This document shows positions 1 through 7,208 of a stretch of 64,000 nucleotides of DNA, piece after piece. The notes beneath the pieces were generated by a model, which ran no database searches, was not told the DNA's origin, and saw only the letters and a program-made list of their open reading frames with translations. The stretch comes from Fermentibacter sp964564435 (lineage in GTDB: Bacteria > Fermentibacterota > Fermentibacteria > Fermentibacterales > Fermentibacteraceae): contig CAZMAT010000012.1 of NCBI GenBank assembly GCA_964564435.1, forward strand, positions 13,411-77,410, in the 5' to 3' direction. Position 1 is the stretch's first letter. Each line of letters starts with the position of its first letter. Both the position numbers and the translations under genes were made by a program.

Positions 1-329
1 ATGGCCCTCGCGGCGTCCCGTTCGTAGATGCGCCCGACCACCAGCCTGTCTCCGATGTACATGTTCATCCTGTCCACTGCGCCGTCGTCGGGCAGCGGGA
101 AGACATAGACCGCCTCGATGGGCTCGGCGAACGGATTGCCGTACACCTGCCTCACGACCGCCCTCTGCAGGTTCCCGGTGACCGAGATGTCCACCGACGT
201 GTGCTCCAGGGGAAGATCGACCACGACGCCGTTCTCCCCGACCGCCTGGAGCCTGCTGTAGTCGACCGCGTCATCCTGGGCCAGTGCCGTCGAGAGTATT
301 GCGAGCGCAGCAAAGACAACCGATTTCAC
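1..329 (-). CDS. VIT-domain exported protein, C-terminal part outside window
   Basis: The reading frame starts at a GTG (329-327) with a GGAGGT ribosome site at 335-340 and stays open to the window edge, so only about 109 N-terminal residues are seen. The start MKSVVFAALAILSTALAQ is a signal peptide. From about residue 45 the sequence follows the VIT (vault/inter-alpha-trypsin) fold: NPFAEPIEAVYVFPLPDDG, then MNMYIGDRLVVGRIYER. In this family a VIT domain is normally followed by a von Willebrand A domain and the protein sits at or outside the envelope. That second domain would lie beyond the window. The domain call is firm; the exact role is unknown. Confidence 0.8.
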   Translation of the reverse strand, partial: MKSVVFAALAILSTALAQDDAVDYSRLQAVGENGVVVDLPLEHTSVDISVTGNLQRAVVRQVYGNPFAEPIEAVYVFPLPDDGAVDRMNMYIGDRLVVGRIYERDAARA

Positions 330-488
330 GATGCACCTCCGTCTGCTGTCCGTTGCAGGTTCTACCCCGCCGCACCGCCCGGTATTCCACTCTGGCATGT
401 CAGGCATCCAGCTCTTCCTCGGCGGGCGGGGAGGCGAGCTTTCAGGAGCCTCCATACGCTTGATAAACCGAACTTTAGATACAGCATG

Positions 489-501
489 CCAATAGTATTG
501 G
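489..501. promoter_or_regulatory. 13-bp palindrome upstream of small exported protein
   Basis: CCAATA-G-TATTGG is a perfect inverted repeat (6-bp arms, 1-bp centre) about 68 bp before the start codon, in an AT-rich patch that stands out from the GC-rich surroundings. It is followed by TTGACTTGACA (506-516), which contains -35-like hexamers but no convincing -10. It could be an operator; no regulator can be named. Confidence 0.3.
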
Positions 502-568
502 TATATTGACTTGACATTTGACCGAATCATGCACAGTTTTGCGTGGATGCTGCAAAAAGGAGGTTACC

Positions 569-991
569 ATGAGAACCATGATCCTGATCGTTCTCTGCTT
601 CGCTTCCATGGCATCTGCAGGCGGATGGATCACGGGCGACGTCAGCCATGGAGATCCACAATGGACGAATTACTGCATCACCGTAAAGGTAGGGTCTTCT
701 CTTGTTCCTATCGACACCCAGGCCGGTAGCCTTCCGGGATCCTACACTACCTGCGAACTCCCTGTCGGTGATTCATATACAGTGATCTGCTGCTATTTCG
801 ACGACGCCGGCAACAGGTTCAAGTGGGGTCTCGTGGCTAATGCAATCAAGGTCAAAGAGGGCATGTACACCACCCTTGACTTCTGCTTCCCCGGGAATGG
901 CATGACGGGCAGCCACGTGCATGTGGAAGACCTGAACGGGCCGATGTCTCTCGACAACACAACCTGGGCTGGAATCAAGAGTCTTCTGTAG
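569..991 (+). CDS. small exported protein, function unknown
   Basis: 140 residues. I chose the ATG at 569 because AAGGAGG lies just before it and it begins a signal peptide (MRTMILIVLCFASMASAGG). Starts further upstream would put the signal peptide inside the protein. The mature part is about 120 residues, beta-rich by appearance, with five cysteines (two adjacent in VICCYF), suggesting disulfides outside the cytoplasm. I recognise no family. It stands alone on the plus strand between two minus-strand genes, behind an AT-rich stretch with a 13-bp palindrome at 489-501. Confidence 0.7.
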   Translation: MRTMILIVLCFASMASAGGWITGDVSHGDPQWTNYCITVKVGSSLVPIDTQAGSLPGSYTTCELPVGDSYTVICCYFDDAGNRFKWGLVANAIKVKEGMYTTLDFCFPGNGMTGSHVHVEDLNGPMSLDNTTWAGIKSLL

Positions 992-1037
992 CAGTCGAAC
1001 AGGCAACGATACAGCCTTGCAGCATCCTTGTCCTGAG

Positions 1038-1068
1038 AGGGTCGCCGGGCGACCGGCGGCCCTTTCCG
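1038..1068 (+). terminator. possible hairpin after small exported protein
   Basis: A GGTCGC/GCGACC stem with a CGG loop, followed by GGCGGCCCTTTCC, about 50 bp after the stop at 991. The T tract is short, so a Rho-independent role is weakly supported. Confidence 0.3.
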
Positions 1069-1121
1069 TTGACATCGAACCGGCCGGTGGCCGCAGGGAA
1101 TGGTCCGCGGCAGGGGTTCCC

Positions 1122-2456
1122 CTATCTGATGTAACCCAGGTCTCTCAGGGTCCTGGCTGCGGCTTCGTCGAGATCGACCGCTGAAGGGTGCCCCAGTGCC
1201 GGAGTGGCCCAGCAGTACCCGGCTGCTTCGGCGAGCGATGCATCCACTTCGGGGAGCGGGCTCGACTCGGATGGATCGAGGGCCAGATCGAACTGGGCAC
1301 AGGCGCCCGAAGACTGGACCCAGTGGAGCTTCTGGTCCATCCGCCGCGCGGTGACTCTCCCACCAGTGGTCATGAGGAGATCGGACAGGAGGATGCGGTC
1401 TTCCCCGGGACCCGCGAGGATGTCCATCCCCTCCATGGCTCCGGGTATATCGAGACCAGAAAAGGCGAGGATCGTCGGGGTGATGTCGATCTGACCGACG
1501 AGCGTACTGTCGACGATCCCCTGCGGCACTCCCGGACCGGACATGATCAGCGGTATCGAGAGGAGCTCCTGGTAGAGCGTGTGCCCATGGCCCAGCCCGC
1601 CGTGATCGAGGAACTCCTCCCCGTGATCGGCGGTCACCACTACCAGGGTATTCGCGGAGAGGCCGCAGGATCCGAGCCCTGCCAGCAGCCTGCCGATCTG
1701 GTCGTCCGTGAATGCGATCTCGCCGTCGTAGAGGCCGACCAGGTTCGCGACGCCGGCGCTGTCGATCCCTGTCGAATCATCGTTGACCAGGGCGACGTCG
1801 GTCTTGCTGCCCCATGAGGGGCCGAAGGCACCGTCGTAGGCGTGGTCGATGAAGAGTTCCGCGTATTCCTCCGGCGGATCGTAGGTCAGGTGCGGATCAT
1901 AATAGTGGACGACCATGAGGAAGGGTGTTCCCGAATCCCCGGCAGTGGACAGCCAGTCGAGGGCGGCGTCCGTCGTGGCTTCCGCATCGCGGAGGTTCGA
2001 TGCTTCGGCGGAGCCGATGCAGTCGAAATGATCGAACCCCCTGTTGAATCCGAAACTCGCGTCGAGGAACAGGACGTTGAAGAAGGCCGCGGTCTGGAAC
2101 CCCCCCTGGTTCATGAGGTGCGGCAGGAATGGCAGGGCGGGGTCGATCCCGTAGAATGCCCCGTCCCACATGCCTGCCCTGTGGGTCCTGTCGCCCATGC
2201 CGGTCATGATCGTGGCGATGGCGGGAAGGGTCCAGGGGCACTGGGCCTGGACTCGTGCCCATCTCGTCCCGGAGCGTGCGAGGCTGTCGATGTGCGGGGT
2301 CGTCGGGCGGGCGTAGCCGTAGCAGCCCAGGTGATCGGAGCGCATAGTATCGACTATCACCAGGAGCACATTCGAGACTTCGGCGGCGGGACGCCCGCAC
2401 CCGGCCGGCAGGCAGCAGGCCGACAGGACCAGGGCGATGAGGGGGATGCGGCCCAT
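1122..2456 (-). CDS. sulfatase/alkaline-phosphatase-superfamily lipoprotein
   Basis: 444 residues. The start ATG at 2456 lies 2 bp after the stop of the C25 peptidase gene, so translation is probably coupled; no strong ribosome site is seen. A signal peptide ends in a lipobox (LPAGC, Cys near residue 19), predicting a lipid-anchored protein. The fold is the alkaline phosphatase/sulfatase superfamily: metal-binding VIVDTMRSDHLGCYGY, then VVTADHGEEFLDHGGLGHGH, and the typical end LRDLGYIR. At the nucleophile position the sequence is CPWTLPAIATIMTG rather than the C/S-x-P-x-R motif of true formylglycine sulfatases, so a Thr nucleophile and a phospho- or phosphonate ester substrate are as likely as a sulfate ester. 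Substrate unknown. Confidence 0.82.
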   Translation of the reverse strand: MGRIPLIALVLSACCLPAGCGRPAAEVSNVLLVIVDTMRSDHLGCYGYARPTTPHIDSLARSGTRWARVQAQCPWTLPAIATIMTGMGDRTHRAGMWDGAFYGIDPALPFLPHLMNQGGFQTAAFFNVLFLDASFGFNRGFDHFDCIGSAEASNLRDAEATTDAALDWLSTAGDSGTPFLMVVHYYDPHLTYDPPEEYAELFIDHAYDGAFGPSWGSKTDVALVNDDSTGIDSAGVANLVGLYDGEIAFTDDQIGRLLAGLGSCGLSANTLVVVTADHGEEFLDHGGLGHGHTLYQELLSIPLIMSGPGVPQGIVDSTLVGQIDITPTILAFSGLDIPGAMEGMDILAGPGEDRILLSDLLMTTGGRVTARRMDQKLHWVQSSGACAQFDLALDPSESSPLPEVDASLAEAAGYCWATPALGHPSAVDLDEAAARTLRDLGYIR

Positions 2457-2458
2457 GT

Positions 2459-4513
2459 TCAGTCGAGGATCGTCGTACGGCGGCTGAGGATCATGTCGCC
2501 CCGCCTGGCCGAGATGATGTAGACCCCTGCCGGCGCGCGGCTCCCGTCGGGCAGGCGGCCGTCCCACTGGTACGTTCCGATGCCCGGCGCGGTCTGCCTC
2601 CACAGGAGCCGGCCGGCCATGTCCCATGCCGAGAGTTCGGCCGTGCCTCCGGTGAAATCCACAGAGAAGCTCACGGGGGCGCCCCGCGTGGAGGGATTGG
2701 GCCATGGCGGCGAGATGGAGAACTCCACTGGAGGAACCGGGGCATCCCCCCTCACGCCAAGGGGCCTGAGAGCGGGATCCTGGAAGGCCGTCCAGGAGAG
2801 GATCGACTGCAGGTTCCGGTCGAACGGGCCATGGATGTAGGGGATCCTCTGATCCTTGGCAGAGGCGAAGGCATCGCCCAGGGTCGGGAGATGATCGACG
2901 AAAACGGACCGTGTGAACAGGATGCACATCCATTCGCTCGCGCCCATCTCGGGCCAGTATCCCTCCCAGCCGTAGGAGGTGTTGAATGTCACGGAGACGG
3001 CTCCGCCGTCGGGGTTCTGGAGCAGGGCCTCGGCGCAGCACTGCAGGAAGTCGGTGAAGTCGCCGGGGTGGCAGGCTATGCTGGTATGGATGCCTGTCCT
3101 CGGGCCGTTCGACAGCTCCTTCGCGAGGCTGACGCTCATCATCGTGTAGGGCGGGTACTTCCACCAGACGCCGTTCACGTTCCCGTGCGCGGCATAGTAG
3201 TTCCAGCCGGTCCCGTCCTGGAGATACTCGATGTGGGTGTCGCTGCCGTCGAGCACGGACGGCTCCTCGTACACCCTGACCACATCCCAGCCGGCCGGAA
3301 GCGCCGTGGAGAGGGTGTCGCAGCTCTTCCCCCCGATGTAGCCGATCTCCGGGAACAGCATGGCCCCGCAGAGGAGGGCCGTTGTACTCCAGGAGCCCTC
3401 CGGGGGATCGGTTGCGTACGCGATGGTCTTCTGCACGAATACATCCGCCTGTCCGGCGGTTGCGAAGAGGGCCCTGCCGAGCAGGACGTCCATGTAGAGG
3501 TCGAGGGAGTCCTCCGGCTGGCCGTACACACCGTCGCCGGAAAGGTCCCAGTCGCCGTCGAGGTCGCTGAAGTAGTGGTCGACGGGAGCGTAATCGACGA
3601 GACTTTCGCATTCGGTATGGATCCATCTGACAGGGATCAGGCTCTCGTCTCCCGCGAGCAGGACGTAGACGGCCCCGTGCTCGAGCCAGAGATCACGGAT
3701 CGCGTTCCTGAGGCGTTCCGCCGAATCAGCTCCCGCCGAGGTCTGCTCGATTTCCTGGATCGTGAGGATGGATGCCGAGCCCAGGGAATCCTCCCACATC
3801 GTCCTCAGGGGTTCGAGCGCCCCCGTGAAGGAGCTGTCGCAGATCGCCGTCCACACGGCGTCGCCGGCCCTTCCGGGCCTCTCCGGGGGGCGGTGCGATG
3901 CGACCTCCTCTGCGTTGTCCACCAGGAGGGCGACCCTGGCTTCCGCCGACCGGATCTGCTCGCCGGTGAGAGGATTAACTGGAGCGGGCCCGTTCCACTC
4001 GAGCCTGACGCTGGCCGTCCTGAAGAGGGTGAGTTCGTTCGAGAGAGGCCTGTACTCCCAGGGCGTTATCACGCAGGATGCGACCGAGAAGCCTCCGAGA
4101 CGGCCCGTCCGCTCACCCGAGACGCCCGACCGTGGCCAGGGATCCTCCGACAGGTAGACCGAAGGGTCGGGGGTGCGGGAAGACCTGCTCCGCCCGCTTC
4201 CGATCGGACCCGGCGTCCCCGCCGGCGAAAGCGCCGAAGGCACCTTCACCCTCTCCGGGTCCGAGAAGCTCACGGTGAACTCGACATCGACGGCTCCGGG
4301 ATCGATGACGAAGGCCACCGGACGGGATGGCAGGAGCGGGGTGCCGGGATTGCCTCCGATCTGCATGCCGTCGGCCTGGACGAGAGTGAAGCAGCCGTCC
4401 CGGCCGAGAGTGAGCGACCCTGGGTCGAAGCTCACCGTCCACTCGAGGCTGCCGGACACCGCCTCCCGGGGGGTGGCGGCGAGGATCAACGCAGCGATCG
4501 CCAGTCTGTTCAT
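2459..4513 (-). CDS. gingipain-like C25 cysteine peptidase with C-terminal sorting-type domain
   Basis: 684 residues. A signal peptide (MNRLAIAALILAATPREAVSG) leads into a propeptide-like beta region. The central part is gingipain-like (peptidase C25): YVLLAGDESLIPVRWI, then a YAAHG motif (His near residue 443) and SIACHPGDF (Cys near residue 482), the probable catalytic dyad. The last roughly 85 residues (PPWPNPSTRG..., then GTYQWDGRLPDG and PAGVYIISAR) are the FlgD-Ig/type IX sorting-like beta-sandwich seen in several other exported proteins here. It is first in a two-gene minus-strand unit with the sulfatase-fold lipoprotein, and divergent from glgP. Probably a secreted or surface endopeptidase. 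Confidence 0.85.
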   Translation of the reverse strand: MNRLAIAALILAATPREAVSGSLEWTVSFDPGSLTLGRDGCFTLVQADGMQIGGNPGTPLLPSRPVAFVIDPGAVDVEFTVSFSDPERVKVPSALSPAGTPGPIGSGRSRSSRTPDPSVYLSEDPWPRSGVSGERTGRLGGFSVASCVITPWEYRPLSNELTLFRTASVRLEWNGPAPVNPLTGEQIRSAEARVALLVDNAEEVASHRPPERPGRAGDAVWTAICDSSFTGALEPLRTMWEDSLGSASILTIQEIEQTSAGADSAERLRNAIRDLWLEHGAVYVLLAGDESLIPVRWIHTECESLVDYAPVDHYFSDLDGDWDLSGDGVYGQPEDSLDLYMDVLLGRALFATAGQADVFVQKTIAYATDPPEGSWSTTALLCGAMLFPEIGYIGGKSCDTLSTALPAGWDVVRVYEEPSVLDGSDTHIEYLQDGTGWNYYAAHGNVNGVWWKYPPYTMMSVSLAKELSNGPRTGIHTSIACHPGDFTDFLQCCAEALLQNPDGGAVSVTFNTSYGWEGYWPEMGASEWMCILFTRSVFVDHLPTLGDAFASAKDQRIPYIHGPFDRNLQSILSWTAFQDPALRPLGVRGDAPVPPVEFSISPPWPNPSTRGAPVSFSVDFTGGTAELSAWDMAGRLLWRQTAPGIGTYQWDGRLPDGSRAPAGVYIISARRGDMILSRRTTILD

Positions 4514-4652
4514 GTCACGCTCCTCTCCCGATTCTACCGGGACAGGCGGCGGGAGTGCCAGCCCGGGTGGTTCCTTGACGGAGAGGACCGCAGTTCCCTA
4601 GCTTGCGGTTCCGGGTTTCCCGGCATGCCGCCGAAAGCCGAAAGGACTCGCC

Positions 4653-7208
4653 GTGCAGACAAGGGTCTACAAGGTCGTTCCCCGCATACCGGAGCGTCTG
4701 TCCGCTCTCAGGACCATCGCCTACAACCTCTGGTGGACATGGAATCCCGAAGCGGTGGACCTCTTCCGATGGATAGACGGCAGGCTCTGGGAGGAGACCC
4801 TTCACAACCCCGTGCTGCTCCTCGGCCGGGCGGAACAGAAGAGGCTCGAGGAGCTGGCCGCCGACAGCGTCTACATCTCCAACCTCGACGAAGTGGCCGG
4901 CAGGCTCGAGGACTACATGGGGCGCCCCACCTGGTTCGACAGGGCGTTCGAGCATAGGCAGGGCGCGCTGGACAACCTGCTGGTGGCGTTCTTCTCGATG
5001 GAGTTCGGCCTCCACGAGAGCCTCCCGATCTACTCCGGAGGGCTCGGCGTGCTCGCCGGCGACACATTGAAGAGCGCGAGCGAGCTGGGGCTGCCGCTGG
5101 TGGGCGTCTCGCTCCTCTACAGGCAGGGCTACTTCGGGCAGTACCTGAACAGCGACGGCTGGCAGCAGGAACGGTACTTCGTCAACGACTACTCCAACAC
5201 CCCGGTGAACCCCGTCGTCGACCGGGACGGCAGGCCCGTGGTCATCACCCTCCCGCTCGACGGCAGGAACGTGTCGGCTGCGGTGTGGATGGTGAGGGTG
5301 GGCCGCACGATACTCTACCTCCTCGACACCGATCTCCCTTCGAACACGCCTTCCGACAGGCAGATAACCGGTCACCTCTACGGGGGTGACCGAGACATGA
5401 GGATCCGCCAGGAGATAGTCCTGGGCATAGGCGGTCTCCGCGCGCTCGAGGCCATGGGCCGGCGCCCGTCGGTATGCCACGCCAACGAGGGGCATTCGGC
5501 ATTCATGGTGCTGGAGCGGATCAGGCAGCTCATGGGCGAGGGGCTCGGGCTCGGAGAGGCCCGGGAGCTGGCGGTGGCCGGCAGCGTCTTCACGACCCAC
5601 ACCCCGGTTCCTGCCGGCAACGAGGAGTTCTCTCCCGAACTCGTCGACAACTATCTCAGACCCTATCTGGACGCCCTGGGCATGTCGCTCGAGTCGTTCC
5701 TCGAACTCGGCCGCACCGCCGGCGCGGGGGGCGACTTCTCCATGACGGTGTTCGCCCTCAGGCACTCCCGGTACAGGAACGGGGTCAGCCGCCTGCACGG
5801 CCGTGTGTCCAGATCGATATGGAAGCAGGTGTGGCCGGGCCTCCCGGAGGACGACGTGCCCATCGAGCACGTGACCAACGGCGTCCATATCGACACCTGG
5901 CTATCCGACGAGATGACGCGGATACTGAACCGCTACATCGGTCCGAGGTGGCCCAGCACGCCGCGCGACGAGGCATGCTGGAGGAACATCTCCGCGATAC
6001 CCGACTCCGAGCTCTGGAGGGGGCATGTCAGGCTCCGCGAACGCCTCGTCACCTACGTCCGCGAGAGGTGGCGCACGCAGCAGACCAGCATGGGCCAGCA
6101 GAGCCACAGGTTCTCCGAGGTGCCGGTGCTCAACCCCGATGTCCTGACGATCGGCTTCGCGAGGAGGTTCGCGACCTACAAGAGGGCGACCCTCCTGTTC
6201 GGGGATCCCGAGAGGCTCGCGAGGCTCCTCAACCATCCCGAGAGGCCGGTCCAGATAGTCTTCGCGGGCAAGGCCCACCCCCACGACGACGGCGGCAAGG
6301 AGATGATCCGCCAGATCGTCCACATGAGCATGAAGGACGGGATCTACGGCCGGCTCGTCTATCTGGAGGACTACAGCATGGACATGGCCAGGCACTTCGT
6401 GCAGGGCGTCGATGTCTGGCTCAACGTCCCCAGACGGCCCCTCGAGGCCAGCGGGACGAGCGGCATGAAGGCGGCCATGAATGGCGTCCTCAACTGCAGC
6501 GTTCCCGACGGCTGGTGGGACGAGGCCTGGACGCCGGAAACCGGCTGGCTGGTGGGCCGCGGCGAGAGCTACGACGATCCGGAGGTTCAGGACAGGGTCG
6601 AGACCACCGCCCTCTACGACCGCATCGAGAACGTCATAGCACCGATGTTCTACGACAGGCAGGACGACGGTCTGCCTCGCAAATGGATCGCGATGATGAA
6701 GGAGTCGATGAAGGCTATCTGCCCCGTCTTCAACACGAACAGGATGCTGGCGGAGTACGCCGACCGATTCTACATCCCGGCCTACGAGGGCTGGGAGGCT
6801 CTCGCGTCCGATTCCGGCGCCGGGGCCAGGGATCTCGCGTCGTGGAAGGCCCGTGTGCGTGCTGCATGGCCCTCGGTCATCATCGAGCGAGTGGATTCGC
6901 CCGACGAGGATCACACGGTCACCGTCGGGGACGTGATCCCTCTCAGAGTAGTGATCTCCGCCCAGGGCCTCGACCCCGACGACCTCGCGGTCGAGGTGCA
7001 CTCGGGGATGGTGACGGGAGACAAGGTGCTCGGCAGGACGACTTCCGAACGCATCGCATTCAGCGGGACAGAGGACGGCCGGTTCGTGTTCGCCGGGAGC
7101 TTCACGTCGGCCAGGTCGGGCACGCAGGGGTTCACCGTCAGGGTGCTCCCGAGCCACAGGAGGTTCGGGACGGTCATCGAACCGGGGCTGGTCACATGGT
7201 GGGTCTAG
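4653..7208 (+). CDS. glgP: alpha-glucan (glycogen) phosphorylase, GT35
   Basis: 851 residues. It removes glucose units from glycogen or maltodextrin ends as glucose-1-phosphate, in the cytoplasm. The N-terminal part (RIPERLSALRTIAYNLWWTWNPEA) is the DUF3417 extension of the long bacterial/archaeal type of phosphorylase. Then follow FFSMEFGLHESLPIYSGGLG and the PLP-binding block EASGTSGMKAAMNGVLN, with Lys near residue 606. The start is a GTG (4653-4655) preceded by AAAGGA; no better in-frame start fits the family N-terminus. A TTGACG at 4575-4580 could be a -35 element, with only a weak -10. It converges on the HEAT-repeat gene, the two stops sharing CTAG at 7205-7208. No other glycogen gene is in the window. 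Confidence 0.93.
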   Translation: MQTRVYKVVPRIPERLSALRTIAYNLWWTWNPEAVDLFRWIDGRLWEETLHNPVLLLGRAEQKRLEELAADSVYISNLDEVAGRLEDYMGRPTWFDRAFEHRQGALDNLLVAFFSMEFGLHESLPIYSGGLGVLAGDTLKSASELGLPLVGVSLLYRQGYFGQYLNSDGWQQERYFVNDYSNTPVNPVVDRDGRPVVITLPLDGRNVSAAVWMVRVGRTILYLLDTDLPSNTPSDRQITGHLYGGDRDMRIRQEIVLGIGGLRALEAMGRRPSVCHANEGHSAFMVLERIRQLMGEGLGLGEARELAVAGSVFTTHTPVPAGNEEFSPELVDNYLRPYLDALGMSLESFLELGRTAGAGGDFSMTVFALRHSRYRNGVSRLHGRVSRSIWKQVWPGLPEDDVPIEHVTNGVHIDTWLSDEMTRILNRYIGPRWPSTPRDEACWRNISAIPDSELWRGHVRLRERLVTYVRERWRTQQTSMGQQSHRFSEVPVLNPDVLTIGFARRFATYKRATLLFGDPERLARLLNHPERPVQIVFAGKAHPHDDGGKEMIRQIVHMSMKDGIYGRLVYLEDYSMDMARHFVQGVDVWLNVPRRPLEASGTSGMKAAMNGVLNCSVPDGWWDEAWTPETGWLVGRGESYDDPEVQDRVETTALYDRIENVIAPMFYDRQDDGLPRKWIAMMKESMKAICPVFNTNRMLAEYADRFYIPAYEGWEALASDSGAGARDLASWKARVRAAWPSVIIERVDSPDEDHTVTVGDVIPLRVVISAQGLDPDDLAVEVHSGMVTGDKVLGRTTSERIAFSGTEDGRFVFAGSFTSARSGTQGFTVRVLPSHRRFGTVIEPGLVTWWV

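Noticed and set aside
506..540. TTGACT/TTGACA as a promoter of the small exported protein
   Set aside because: No acceptable -10 hexamer at 15-19 bp from either; kept only as a note beside the palindrome.
2831..4957. Long plus-strand open frame (about 700 codons) opposite the C25 peptidase gene
   Set aside because: It is a by-product of high GC: Arg/Gly/Pro/His-rich, no conserved motif, no ribosome site, and the opposite strand encodes a recognisable peptidase and, past 4653, part of glgP in another frame.
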